From Betaproteobacteria bacterium (GTDB lineage: Bacteria; Pseudomonadota; Gammaproteobacteria; Burkholderiales; Casimicrobiaceae): a stretch of 64,000 nt of DNA. The notes below the pieces were generated by a model. The model was given only the letters and a program-made list of their open reading frames with translations. It made no database searches and was not told where the DNA came from. Both the position numbers and the translations under genes were made by a program. The number at the start of each line of letters is the position of its first letter. Position 1 is the stretch's first letter. Location: positions 1 through 64,000 of the forward strand of contig BOKS01000006.1 in NCBI GenBank assembly GCA_016861105.1, given 5' to 3'. Below, in pieces: positions 16,905 to 27,100 of the stretch.

Positions 16905-18980
16905 TCAGGCGGGTGCGACCTCGACCAGGCAGTCGTAGAAGGTGGCGGCGCGGCCGAGGTCGGTGAGCGCCTGGCTCGTGACGGCATTCGCGTTCTCGCC
17001 GCCTGGCGCGAGCTTGCGCCACCAGACCGACGGCGCGACGACGACGCCCGGGCGCGCGTCGGCCGTCACCTGCGCCTGCGCGAGGAAGCTGCCGCGATCG
17101 TTGGCGATGCGGACCGGCATGCCGTCGGCGATGCCCCGTGCGGCGGCGTCGTCCGGGTGCAGCAGCAGCGCGGGCGTGCCCGCCTCGGCGAGGAATGCGG
17201 GGAGGTGGGCGAACGACGAGTTGAGGAAGTTGCGGGACGGCGGCGAGATCATCGCCAGCGGATAGCGCGCGGCGAGCGCGGCATTCGACAGCGGCGACTC
17301 GCGCGGCAGCACGACCGCCGGCAGCGGATCGCAGCCCTGCGCGCGCAGCGACGGCGACACGAACTCGCAGCGGCCGGAGGGCGTCGGGAACGCGCCTTGC
17401 GCGAACGGCGCGTAGCGCTCGGGCAGCGCCAGGCGCGCGAAGCCGTCGCGCAGCAGGCGGTCGAGGTCGATGCCGGCGAGCCGCGGGTCGTCGCCGCGCA
17501 GCGCGGAGCGCGCGATCGCCTCGTCGTCGTCGGCGAAGCACGGCTCGTCGAATCCCATGCGGCGCGCGAGCCGGCGGAACACCTCCGTGTTCGGCAGCGC
17601 CTCGCCGAGCGGCGCGATCGACGGGCGGTTGACCTGCAGGTGCAGGTGGCCGTAGGAAGCGTGCAGGTCGAAGTGCTCGAGCTGCGAGGTCGCCGGCAGC
17701 AGGATGTCGGCGAAGTCGGCGGTGTCGGTCTGGAACAGGTCGTGCACGACGACGAAGAGGTCGTCGCGCGCGAAGCCGCGCACGACGCGCGCCGATTCGG
17801 GCGCGACCGCCACCGGGTTGCTGTTGTAGACGAAGATCGCGTGCACCGGCGGCTGCGCGGCGACGAGCGCGTCGCCGATCGCGGACATGTTGATCGTGCG
17901 CGGCGCCCCGCGGACGAGGTCGGGCCGCTCGAGCGCGGCGACGTCGATCGGGTAGGTCCCCGACGACGACAGCAGCGCGCCGCCGGCCGGGTCGCGCCAC
18001 GCGCCGACGAGCGCGGGCAGGCAGGCGATCGCGCGCATCGCGTTGCCGCCGCCCGCGTGCCGCTGCATGCCGTAGTTGACGCGGATCGCGGCGGGCCGCG
18101 TCGTGCCGTAGGCGCGGGCGAGGCGCTCGATCTGCGCCTGGGGAATGCGGCAGGTGGCCGCGGCGCGCGCCGGCGTCCACTCCGCCGCGCGGGCGGCCAG
18201 CTCGTCGAAGCCGAGCGTGTAGCGGTCGACGTAGTCGCGATCGACGAGACCGTCGCGGACGAGCACGTGCATCATCGCGTACGCGAGCGCCGCGTCGGTG
18301 CCCGGCATCGGCGCCACGTGCTCGTGGCACTTCGCCGCCGTGGGGCTGCGGTACGGATCGATGGCCACGAGCCTCGCGCCGCGCCGCTTGGCTTCCTGCG
18401 CGCGCGTCCAGAAGTGCAGGTTCGACGCGATCGCGTTGCTGCCCCAGATCAGGATCAGGCGGCTCTCGGCGAAGCGCTCGACGTCCATGCCGACGGCCGC
18501 GCCGATCACCGACGTCCAGCCCGCCTTGCCGGCGGTCGCGCAGATCGTCCGGTCGAGCAGCGACGCGCCGAGGCGGTGGAAGAAGCGCCGGTCCATCGAG
18601 CCGTACTGCAGCAGGCCCATGGTCCCGGCGTAGCTGTACGGCAGGATGGCCTCGGGACCGTGGGCCCGCGCGATGGCGCCCAGGCGCCCCGCGATCGTGT
18701 CGAGGGCCTCGTCCCACGTGATGCGCTCGAAGCGGCCCTCGCCCTTGCGCCCCGTGCGGCGCAGCGGGTGGCGCAGGCGCTGCGGCGAATACGTGCGGTC
18801 GAGGTAGCGGGCCACCTTCGTGCACAGCCGTCCCTGCGTCGGCGGATGCGCGGGGTCGCCGCGGATGGCGATCGCGCGGCCGTCCTCGACGGTCACCAGC
18901 ATCGCGCAGGTGTCCGGGCAGTCGTGCGGGCAGGCGCCCCGCACGACGTGGCGGCCGGCGGCGGGAGGGTCGAAGGGCAT
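16905..18980 (-). CDS. molybdopterin-dependent oxidoreductase with [4Fe-4S] cluster
   Basis: 691 residues of the DMSO reductase superfamily (bis-MGD type). The N-terminal cluster ligands are Cys17, Cys21, Cys25 and Cys53 (CPHDCPDTC and LCTK). The central domains contain ILIWGSNAIASNLHF and TDTADFADILLPATSQLEH, with a C-terminal molydopterin-binding domain from about 570. No Tat signal is present, so it is probably cytoplasmic. Such proteins are annotated as generic molybdopterin oxidoreductases; the substrate is unknown. No electron-transfer subunit is adjacent. The ATG at 18980 lies 12 residues ahead of the cluster region, as usual for the family. Confidence 0.9.
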   Translation of the reverse strand: MPFDPPAAGRHVVRGACPHDCPDTCAMLVTVEDGRAIAIRGDPAHPPTQGRLCTKVARYLDRTYSPQRLRHPLRRTGRKGEGRFERITWDEALDTIAGRLGAIARAHGPEAILPYSYAGTMGLLQYGSMDRRFFHRLGASLLDRTICATAGKAGWTSVIGAAVGMDVERFAESRLILIWGSNAIASNLHFWTRAQEAKRRGARLVAIDPYRSPTAAKCHEHVAPMPGTDAALAYAMMHVLVRDGLVDRDYVDRYTLGFDELAARAAEWTPARAAATCRIPQAQIERLARAYGTTRPAAIRVNYGMQRHAGGGNAMRAIACLPALVGAWRDPAGGALLSSSGTYPIDVAALERPDLVRGAPRTINMSAIGDALVAAQPPVHAIFVYNSNPVAVAPESARVVRGFARDDLFVVVHDLFQTDTADFADILLPATSQLEHFDLHASYGHLHLQVNRPSIAPLGEALPNTEVFRRLARRMGFDEPCFADDDEAIARSALRGDDPRLAGIDLDRLLRDGFARLALPERYAPFAQGAFPTPSGRCEFVSPSLRAQGCDPLPAVVLPRESPLSNAALAARYPLAMISPPSRNFLNSSFAHLPAFLAEAGTPALLLHPDDAAARGIADGMPVRIANDRGSFLAQAQVTADARPGVVVAPSVWWRKLAPGGENANAVTSQALTDLGRAATFYDCLVEVAPA

Positions 18981-19046
18981 CGCGGCGGCACCGGGGCGTG
19001 CGCGCTATTCTACGGCCTCCCGCCTGCGCGCCCAGCGAGCGAAGCG

Positions 19047-19862
19047 ATGCCCGACACCCGCCTCCCCAAGCTCGGCCTCGGCACGTGGCGGATGGGCGAG
19101 CGCACGCGCGATCGTGCCGCGGAGGTGCGGGCGCTTCGCGCCGGCCTCGACCTCGGCGTGACGCTCGTCGACACGGCCGAGATGTACGGCGAGGGCGGGG
19201 CCGAGGAGGTCGTGGCCGAGGCGATCGCGGGACGCCGCGACGAGGTGACGCTCGTCAGCAAGGTGTATCCGCACAACGCGGGCGCGCGCAGTGCACCCGC
19301 CGCCTGCGAGCGCAGCCTCGCGCGCCTGCGCGTCGAGGCGATCGACCTCTACCTGCTGCACTGGCGCGGACGCATCCCGCTCGCCGAGACGGTGGGCGCG
19401 TTCGAGCGGCTGCGGCGCGACGGCAAGATCCGCGCGTGGGGCGTCTCGAACTTCGACGCGGACGACCTGCGCGAGCTGTTCGCCCTGCCCGAAGGGCGCC
19501 ATTGCGCGGCGAACCAGGTGCTCTACCACCTCGGCGAGCGTGCGATCGAATGGGAGGTGCTCCCGCTGTGCCGCGAGCGCGGCATCGACGTCATGGCCTA
19601 CTCGCCGCTCGGGCAGGGCGACCTCGTCGCCGACGCGACGTTGCGTGGGCTGGCGAGGCAGGCCGGCGTCACGCCGGCGCAGCTCGCGCTCGCGTTCGCG
19701 ATGCGCCAATGCGGCGTCGTCGCGATCCCCAAGGCCGTGAAGCTGCAGCATGTGCGCGACAACGCCGCGTCGCGCGCACTCGCGCTTGACGATGCGCTGC
19801 TAGCCGCGCTCGACGGCGCATTCCCTCCGCCGCGCCGCGCGCGGCGGTTGCCGATGCTCTGA
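19047..19862 (+). CDS. aldo/keto reductase
   Basis: 271 residues, a normal length for an NADPH-dependent aldo/keto reductase. The catalytic tetrad is complete: Asp42 and Tyr47 (VDTAEMYGEG), Lys72 (LVSKVYP) and His105 (YLLHWRG). The phosphate-binding IPKAVK segment is near the C-terminus. It is cytoplasmic and reduces aldehydes or ketones; the substrate cannot be inferred. It is divergent from the molybdopterin enzyme with a 66-bp intergenic region, so the two may share control. Confidence 0.9.
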   Translation: MPDTRLPKLGLGTWRMGERTRDRAAEVRALRAGLDLGVTLVDTAEMYGEGGAEEVVAEAIAGRRDEVTLVSKVYPHNAGARSAPAACERSLARLRVEAIDLYLLHWRGRIPLAETVGAFERLRRDGKIRAWGVSNFDADDLRELFALPEGRHCAANQVLYHLGERAIEWEVLPLCRERGIDVMAYSPLGQGDLVADATLRGLARQAGVTPAQLALAFAMRQCGVVAIPKAVKLQHVRDNAASRALALDDALLAALDGAFPPPRRARRLPML

Positions 19863-19998
19863 CGTCATCCGCGCGACGCGCTGCGCGTCCCGCGCCTTGG
19901 GCGCCGTGCGGCGTCCGTAGTGGACAACCGCCACCGGTCTGTGGAAAAGACGTGACGCATCAACGCGTTGGCGGATGGCGACGAGCGGCTCCGACGCT

Positions 19999-20014
19999 TG
20001 GCACGCTCCGTGCA
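19999..20014 (+). promoter_or_regulatory. sigma-54-type promoter upstream of the J-like gene
   Basis: TGGCACG-CTCC-GTGCA matches the sigma-54 consensus TGGCACG-N4-TTGCA at all but one base, with the correct 10-bp distance between GG and GC. The start site would be near 20025, about 55 bp upstream of the GTG at 20081. This is a motif match only; GC-rich DNA gives occasional chance matches. Confidence 0.55.
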
Positions 20015-20080
20015 CGATCGATGCCACCACACAGGCGGGACCCCAAGCCCGCGGACCAGACAGGACATCGGGAGCGCAAC

Positions 20081-20416
20081 GTGATCTACACCCACTACGA
20101 CTACCTCGAGATCGCCCCGGGCGCACCGCGCGAGCGCATCGAGGATGCGTACGCGCGCGTGCTCGAGCGTTTCAACCACGGGATGGCGCCCAACGGCCAG
20201 GACCTCTCGGGCCTGGTGCGCATGATCCACTCGGCGTACGAGACGCTCTCGGATCCGAAGGCGCGCAGCGCCTACGACGCGCAGCTGCGTCGCGACGCCG
20301 AGGTCGCCGACGCCGAGCTCAAGGCGGAGCTCGACCGGATCGCCAATGCGCAGCCGCGGCGCGTGCAGGACGTGCCCGCTCCGCTGCACGCCGTGTTCTC
20401 CCGGCTCGCCGCCTGA
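20081..20416 (+). CDS. divergent J-domain-like protein without HPD motif
   Basis: 111 residues (GTG start, GGGAG about 8 bp upstream). The helical pattern of a DnaJ N-terminus is recognisable: YDYLEIAPGAPRERIEDAY (7-25), then MIHSAYETLSDPKARSAYD at 48-66, the classic helix III/IV end of J-domains. The loop between helices II and III reads RFNHGMAPNGQDLS and has no HPD, the tripeptide needed to stimulate DnaK ATPase. It is therefore probably a J-like adaptor rather than a true co-chaperone. There is no zinc-finger or substrate domain. A strong sigma-54-like promoter precedes it. Confidence 0.75.
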   Translation: MIYTHYDYLEIAPGAPRERIEDAYARVLERFNHGMAPNGQDLSGLVRMIHSAYETLSDPKARSAYDAQLRRDAEVADAELKAELDRIANAQPRRVQDVPAPLHAVFSRLAA

Positions 20417-20987
20417 CGCGAATGCGCGCGGTCGCATCCACGAACGCGTCCGCTCGTCCCGTTTTGCGGCCGCCGGGAAGCTGGCTCTCTTCCTGACTGC
20501 AAACAGCGATGCGGTCGGCGGCCGTTCTTCTCTGCTCGCACCGGCGTGCGCAACGCCGGTCTCCCCGCTGCGCCGCCCGCGCGCGCTCGCGCGGCCTGCG
20601 GCGCACGCCGCGGCACGACGCCCCCCGCGTGCGCGACGCGCGCGGCACGCGCCGCGCGGCCCCGCGGCTCGCCAAGCCGCGCGAGCGCATCGTGCACGTG
20701 ATTCCGCGCGGCTTCCTGCCGCTGGTGCGGCACTAGCAACGGACGCTCCGGCGCGACCGACGCCGGTCGCGCGGCGCCCGCCGTGCTGCGCCTCGTTGCG
20801 CCTGCCGCGCATCCGCCGCCCTGCGCCAGCGGTGACGGCGGCCGCCGTCGGCGGGCGATGCCGCGCTGCGCGCTGCGCGCGACGATGCGACGTCGCGACA
20901 GGCACATCGGCCGCCCCTCGACCGCTCGTCCGGCTGGCAGAGGACTTGCTGGCATGGCCTGCAGGACACGACGAAGGAGGGTGCACC
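20417..20987. other. 571-bp intergenic stretch without a convincing gene
   Basis: Very GC-rich, with several open frames (for example 20509-20736 on plus) of biased Arg/Ala/Pro composition and no recognisable family. I see no structured RNA. The only clear signal is the sigma-54-like site near its right end. Confidence 0.5.
20935..20950 (+). promoter_or_regulatory. sigma-54-type promoter upstream of the four-cysteine gene
   Basis: TGGCAGA-GGAC-TTGCT has a perfect -12 element TTGC and TGGCA at -24, with the correct 10-bp GG to GC distance. Start of transcription near 20961, then AAGGAGG at 20974-20980 and GTG at 20988. Confidence 0.55.
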
Positions 20988-21353
20988 GTGGATCGCTGCA
21001 CGACTTGCCAGTTCTACGATCGCCAGGCGCGCGGCGCCGAGAAGACGGCGAACGCGGGCCAGTGCCGCCGCAGCGCGCCGGCGCTCTCGCCGATCAACCA
21101 GAAGTCGTACATGATCGAGGGCGTCTGGCCGACGGTCCGCGACGACGACTGGTGCGGCGAGTGGAAGGCGCTCGCGCGCCGCGCCGATCCCTCGCGCATC
21201 GGCGACCTCCTGGGCACGTCGCGTCCCGCGACGCTGCCGCCGGGCGCGCCGCGCCTCGCCGGCGCCGGATTGCCGCCGCCACGCCTGGCGGGCGGCGATC
21301 CGCTGTCATCGCCGCTGTCCGGCCTCGCCGCCTCCGGCCGCGGCGACGACTGA
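20988..21353 (+). CDS. small four-cysteine protein (metal or Fe-S site likely)
   Basis: 121 residues. The N-terminal 60 residues contain CTTCQFYDR (Cys4, Cys7), GQCRRSAP (Cys26) and DDWCGEW (Cys56). This CxxCxFY...CRR...P...WCGE layout recurs in small proteins that bind a metal or small Fe-S cluster, such as the small subunits of benzylsuccinate synthase. The C-terminal half is Pro/Gly/Ala-rich and probably disordered. The GTG start is set by a perfect AAGGAGG seven bases upstream. It stands alone between a non-coding stretch and the AddB-like gene. No function is assigned. Confidence 0.72.
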   Translation: MDRCTTCQFYDRQARGAEKTANAGQCRRSAPALSPINQKSYMIEGVWPTVRDDDWCGEWKALARRADPSRIGDLLGTSRPATLPPGAPRLAGAGLPPPRLAGGDPLSSPLSGLAASGRGDD

Positions 21354-21453
21354 CGCGGCGCGGGCCGGGCTCATCGGCTGAGCCCCTTCACTGCTAGAGT
21401 GCGTCCGGTTTCGTCGCGCGGCGTCCGTCGCCGGCGCGCGGCCGAACGCCCTC

Positions 21454-24132
21454 ATGAGCCCAGCCGACTGCCTTGCCGCGCTGGCGCGCGGCGCTCTCGT
21501 CGTCACGCCGAACAAGCGGCTCGCCCGCGACCTCGTCGCGCGCCACGACGAGGCGCAGCGCGACGCCGGGCGCGTCGCGTGGCCGGCGGCGCGGGCGCTG
21601 CCGTGGCACGCGTTCGTCGCCGACCTGTGGCAGCAGGCGCTCGACAGCGGGTGCGACCTGCCGCCGCATCGGCTCGACGCGGCGCAGGCCGGGCACCTGT
21701 GGCAGCGGATCGTCGCGGCCGACCTGCGCGCAGCGCCGCTGGTCGACGTCTCGGCCGCCGCGCGGCTCGCGGCCGAGGCGTGGGAGCGGCTGCACGCCCA
21801 CGGCGAAGGCGGCCCGAGCTGGCGCGGGTTCGCGGCGACCGGCCCGGAAGTCGAGGCGTTCGCGCGCTGGGCGGAGGCGTTCGTGCGCGAGACGCGCCGG
21901 CTGCGCGCGCTCGACATCGCGCGGGCGCCCGACGCGCTGGCGAAGGAGGCGGCGAAGCTTTCCGGCATCGATGCGCTCGACGCGGTGTTCGCCGGGTTCG
22001 TCGAAGTGTCGCCGCAGCAGCGGCGCCTGCTCGACGCGCTGCGGGCCGCTGGCGCGCAGGTCGCGTGGGCCGACGGCGACGCGGCGCCGGAGGTGCGGCG
22101 CGGCCGGCTGTACGCCGCGGCGAGCCCGCGCGACGAACTGGTGGCCGCGCTGGCGTGGGCGCGCGAGCGCGCGGAGGCCGAGCCAAACGCCCGCATCGCA
22201 GTCGTCGTGCACGACCTGCACGAGCGGCGCGCGCTGGTCGCCGCGCTGGCGGAGGACGCGCTCTGCCCGGCGCTGCAGTGGCCCGGCCGCGAACGCGAGC
22301 CGCGGCCGTACGACATCTCGGCGGCCGGCGCGCTCGCCGACGCGCCGATCGTCGCCACCGCGCTCGCGCTCGTCGCGCTCGCGCACGGCCCCCTCGAGCG
22401 CGCCCACGCCGCGGCGCTGCTGCGCTCGCGCCACCTGCCCGGCGACGATGCCGTGCGCGCTGCGCGCAGCGGCGTCGAACGGCCGTGGCTCGACGAGGGG
22501 CGGCGCGAGCTCGCGCTGCCGGCGCTGCTCGGCGGCCTGCAGCGCTTCGACCCGGCGCTCGCGGCACGCTGGCGCGACGCGCGTCCGGCGGTGCCGGCGC
22601 ACGGGTCGCCGCGCGCCTTCGTCGACGCGTGGCGGCGGTGGCTGGAGGCGACCGGGTGGTGCGACGGCGTGCCGCTCGATGCCGCCGAGCTCGCCGCGCG
22701 CGGCGCGTGGGCGGACCTGCTGGCCGGCTTCGTGCGGCTCACCGCCGTCGCGCCGCAGCTGTCGCGCGACGAGGCGCTGGGTGCGCTGCGCGACGCTGCG
22801 CAGGCGCAGGCGTTCGAGCCCGAGGCGCCGGGTGCGCGGATCCGCATTCTCGGCGTGCTGGAAGCGGCCGGCCTCCCGTTCGACGCGGTGTGGATCGCCG
22901 GCCTCACGGCGGAGGCGTGGCCGCGCGCGCCACAGCCGAACCCGCTGCTCCCCATCGGCTGGCAGCGCGACCGCGACGTGCCGCGCGCGACGGCCGCGCG
23001 CGAGCTCGCCTACGCCCGCGCGCTCACCGCCAGCCTCGACGCCGGCGCGCCCGACGTCGTGTTCTCGTACGCACGCAGGCTAGACGACCACGACAGCCTG
23101 CCGTCGCCGCTGATCGCGCACCTGCCGGCGTACGCGGCGGCGATCGCCCGTACTCCCGGACCGGCGCGCGCGCAGTTCGACAGCGGCGTGACGCTGGAGC
23201 CGTGGACCGACGGGATCGCGCCGGCGTGGGCCGACGACGCGCCGCTGCGCGGAGGGGCCGGCCTGATCGAATCGCAGAGCGCGTGCCCGTTCCAGGCCGG
23301 CGCCAAGTACCGGCTGCTGACCCGGGGCTGGCCCGCCGCGCCGTCGGGGCTGGCGCCGACCGAGCGTGGCCGCTTCGTGCACGCGGCGCTGGCGGCGTTC
23401 TGGCGCGCGGTCGGCACGTCGCGCGCGCTGGGCGCGCTCGACGAGGCGGCGCTGGCGCGACGCATCGACGACGCCGTGCGCGCCGGGCGCGATGCGGTCG
23501 CGCCCGCGGCGTGGGCGTCGCTGCCGCCGGTCGTGGCGGCCGGCGAGGCCGCGCACGTCGCCCGCGTCGTGCGCGCGTGGCTCGCGCTCGAGCGCGAGCG
23601 CGCCCCGTTCGCCGTCGAGGCGACCGAGCACGAGGCGACGCTGACGCTCGCCGGGCGTGTGCTGTCGCTGCGCATCGACCGCATCGACCGGCTCGACGAC
23701 GGACGTCGCGTGATCGTCGATTACAAGACCGGCATGGCGGCGGGCGCAGACCGCTGGCTCGACGAGCGCCCGCAGGCGCCGCAGCTCGCGCTGTACGCGA
23801 TGGCGCTGCACGGCGACGCGCCAGTGGCGGCCCTTGCCTATGCGCAGCTCAAGCCCGGGCGCGTGGCGGCGGTGGGCCTGGCGGCGGATCCCGCGGCGTG
23901 GCCGGCGCTGGCCGCGCCGGACGGGCTGCGCGACCACCCGCAGGAGGGCTGGGACGCCGCGCACGCGGCGTGGTCGGCGGCGATCGAGCGGCTCGGCCGC
24001 GACGCGCTCGCCGGCGTGGTGCGCGTCGCGCCGCGTGCGCGGAAGGTGTGCGACCTCTGCGACTTCCGGCCGCTGTGCCGCTTCGCTGCGGCCGACGACA
24101 ACGACGAAGCCGGGGAGCGCGACGATGACTGA
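21454..24132 (+). CDS. AddB-like PD-(D/E)XK nuclease, probable DNA repair protein
   Basis: 892 residues. The N-terminus (VVTPNKRLARDLVA) and middle resemble the inactive-helicase half of AddB-type proteins. The C-terminal RecB-type nuclease contains RIDRIDRLDDG and VIVDYKTG (about residue 755), followed by the Gln of PQAPQLALYAM. Four cysteines can form the structural Fe-S clasp: Cys610 (SACPFQ) and three near 864-876 (VCDLCDFRPLC). It forms a heterodimer with the next gene product, resecting double-strand breaks to load RecA. The stop overlaps the helicase start (ATGA frame overlap of 8 bases), implying co-translation. Confidence 0.88.
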   Translation: MSPADCLAALARGALVVTPNKRLARDLVARHDEAQRDAGRVAWPAARALPWHAFVADLWQQALDSGCDLPPHRLDAAQAGHLWQRIVAADLRAAPLVDVSAAARLAAEAWERLHAHGEGGPSWRGFAATGPEVEAFARWAEAFVRETRRLRALDIARAPDALAKEAAKLSGIDALDAVFAGFVEVSPQQRRLLDALRAAGAQVAWADGDAAPEVRRGRLYAAASPRDELVAALAWARERAEAEPNARIAVVVHDLHERRALVAALAEDALCPALQWPGREREPRPYDISAAGALADAPIVATALALVALAHGPLERAHAAALLRSRHLPGDDAVRAARSGVERPWLDEGRRELALPALLGGLQRFDPALAARWRDARPAVPAHGSPRAFVDAWRRWLEATGWCDGVPLDAAELAARGAWADLLAGFVRLTAVAPQLSRDEALGALRDAAQAQAFEPEAPGARIRILGVLEAAGLPFDAVWIAGLTAEAWPRAPQPNPLLPIGWQRDRDVPRATAARELAYARALTASLDAGAPDVVFSYARRLDDHDSLPSPLIAHLPAYAAAIARTPGPARAQFDSGVTLEPWTDGIAPAWADDAPLRGGAGLIESQSACPFQAGAKYRLLTRGWPAAPSGLAPTERGRFVHAALAAFWRAVGTSRALGALDEAALARRIDDAVRAGRDAVAPAAWASLPPVVAAGEAAHVARVVRAWLALERERAPFAVEATEHEATLTLAGRVLSLRIDRIDRLDDGRRVIVDYKTGMAAGADRWLDERPQAPQLALYAMALHGDAPVAALAYAQLKPGRVAAVGLAADPAAWPALAAPDGLRDHPQEGWDAAHAAWSAAIERLGRDALAGVVRVAPRARKVCDLCDFRPLCRFAAADDNDEAGERDDD

Positions 24133-27100
24133 CGGCGCGGCCGGCGCCGACGCGCGCCTCGTCGCGGCCGACGCGAAGGCGCGGCGCGACGCGCTCGACC
24201 CGGCGCGCTCGTTCCTGGTGCAGGCGCCGGCCGGCTCCGGCAAGACCGAGCTCCTCATCCAGCGCTACCTCGCGCTGCTGGCACGGGTCGACGAGCCCGA
24301 ACGCATCCTCGCGCTCACGTTCACGCGCAAGGCGGCGGGCGAGATGCGCGAGCGCGTGCTGTCGGCGCTGGCGGCCGCGGCGCGCGGCGCTGCCGTCGAC
24401 GCCGCGAAGGCGCACGAGCAGGTCACGCGCGACCTCGCGCTCGCCGTGCTCGCGCAGGACCGGGCCCGCGGCTGGTCGGTGGGCGAGCATCCGGCACGCC
24501 TGCGCATCCTGACGTTCGACGCGCTGACGACGTGGCTGGTGCGCAACGCGCCGCTGGCCGCCGCGCTCGGGCCGTCGCCCGCCTACGCGGACGACGCGCG
24601 CGCGCTGTACGCCGCGGCGGCGACGAGCGCGATCGCGGACGCGCGCGCCGATGATCCGGCCTGGCGCCGCCTGCTCGCGCACCTGCACAACGACGCCGAG
24701 CGTGCGGTCGCGCTGCTCGCGCGGCTGCTCGCCAGGCGCGACCAGCTGCTGCGCCAGATCGTCGGCCGCTCGCCGGACGAGGTGCGCGCAGCGCTCGTTG
24801 CGGCCCTCGAAGCGGAAGTCGAGGCGGCGCTTGGGGCGCTGGGACGCGCGTTCCCGGCCGACCTCGGGCACGCGATTGCATGGCTGGCCGCCCATGCGTC
24901 GCGCGAGCTCGCCGCGGACGAGTCGCAAGCGGCGTTCGCGCAGGCGCTGGCGGCCTGCGCGGCCTGCGGCGGGGTGCCCGCGTGCACGCTCGCGTGCCTG
25001 CCGCTGTGGCGGACGCTCGCCGCGTGGACGCTCACGAAGAAGGGGGAGCCGCGCGCCGTCGTGAACCGCAATGTCGGGTTCCCGGCGCCGGGGAAGGACG
25101 CCTCGAAGGCGGAAGCGAAGCAGGCGATGATCGCGCTGATCGACAGGATTGCGCAGGTGCCGGGGCTCGCCGCCACGCTGCACGGCGTCGCGACGATGCC
25201 GGCCCCGGCCGCGCTCGGCGACGCCGAGTGGGCGGTCGTCGAGGCGCTGCTCGAGGTGGTGCCGCGCTCGGCGGCGCAGCTCGCCGTCACGTTCATGCGC
25301 GAAGGGCAGGTCGACTTCACGCAGGCGAGCCTGGGCGCGCTCGAGGCGCTCGGGCAGCCGGACGCGCCGACCGACCTCTTGGAGCGGCTCGACGCGCGGC
25401 TCGCGCACCTGCTCGTCGACGAGTTCCAGGACACCTCCGCCACGCAGCTCGCGCTGCTCGGGCGCCTGACGAGCGGGTGGACGCCGGGCGTGGACGGCCG
25501 CACGATCTTCGCGGTCGGCGACCCGATGCAGTCGATCTACCGCTTCCGCGAGGCGGAGGTGCGGCTGTTCGTCGAGGCGCAGCTGCAGCGCACGGTCGCG
25601 GGCGTGCCCGTCGAGTGCCTGACGCTGCGGCGCAACTTCCGCTCGCAGAAGCGGATCGTCGACTGGGTGAACGCGACGTTCCCGGCGGTGCTCGGCCGCG
25701 TCAGCGATCCCACGCGCGGCGCGGTCGCGTACGAGGAAGCCACTGCCGCGAACCCGGCGCTGCCGAACGCGCCCACGCTCGACCTCGTCGCCGACCCCGG
25801 CGAGGAGGCGCTTGCGGTCGTGCGCCGCACGCGCGAGGCGCTGGCCGCCGGGTCGCGCGACGTCGCGATCCTCGTGCGCGCACGCACGCACCTCGACGCG
25901 ATCCTGCCCGCGCTGCGCGAGGCGGACATCCCGTTCGCCGCCGTCGAGCTCGACAGGCTCGCGCAACGGCAGGCGGTGCTCGACCTCGTGTCGCTCACGC
26001 ACGCGCTGCTGCAGCCGGCCGACCGGCTCGCGTGGCTTGCCGTGCTGCGCGCGCCGTGGTGCGGCCTGCCGTTCGCCGACCTGCTGGCGCTGGCCGAAGC
26101 CGCGCCGCCACCCGCGCCGCTTCGCGAGGCGCTCGACGACGCGGCCGTGCTGGCCAAGCTGTCGCCGGACGGGCGCGGGCGCGTCGAGCGGTTGCGGCCG
26201 ATCCTGCGCGCGGCGTGCGCCGCACACGGTCGCGCAGGCGTGGCCGCGCGCGTGCGCGGTGCGTGGCTGGCGCTCGGCGGCGCCGCCTGCCTCGACGAGG
26301 CGCTCGACCTCGAGACCGCGGAGCGCTACTTCGCGCTGCTCGGCGAGCACGAGCGCGCGGGCGACGTCCCCGACTGGGACGCGTTCGTCGCCGCGCTCGA
26401 CGCGCTGCACGCCTCGTCCGAGCCGGACGCGCAAGCACGCGTGCGCGTGATGACGATGCACAAGGCGAAGGGGCTGCAGTTCGACACGGTGATCCTGCCC
26501 GGCCTCGGCCGCGCCGGGCCGGCCGCGTCGCACGAGCTGCTGCGGTGGCGCAGCCGCGAACGCGGCCTGCTGATCGCGCCGTCGGCGTCGCCCGGCGGCG
26601 ATCCCGACCCGGTCTACGCGTACCTGCAGCGGCTCGAGAAGGAGGAGTGCGACGCCGAGCTCGGCCGGCTGCTGTACGTCGCGTGCACGCGCGCGCAGGC
26701 GCGGCTGCATCTGGTCGCCGCGCCGAAGGCGAAGGCGACGAAGGAGGGCGAGCCCGTGTGGAGCATCGACGGCTCGTCCTCGCTCGCGAAGCTGTGGCCG
26801 GTGCTCGGGCCCGGCGTGGCGCCGCCTACGGAAGTACGCGGTGACGCGGGCGGCGAACCGGTCGCTGCCCCGCTGCTGCGCGCGCCGGCCGGTTTCGCGC
26901 TGCCCGTGCCCGACGCCGGCCTGCCGGCGCGCACCGCGCCCGCCGCGCCGCCGCGCGAGGACGTGACGTTCGACTGGGCGCAGGAGCGCGCGCGCGTCGT
27001 CGGCACGCTCGCGCACCGGCTTCTGGCGCGGCTCGCCGGCAGCGGCGCGTGGGACGACGAGCGCGTGGCACGGCTCGCGCCGCGCGTGCGCGCCGACCTC

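Noticed and set aside
20509-20736. 75-codon plus-strand frame in the gap after the J-like gene
   Set aside because: Arg-rich, no ribosome site, no recognisable pattern.
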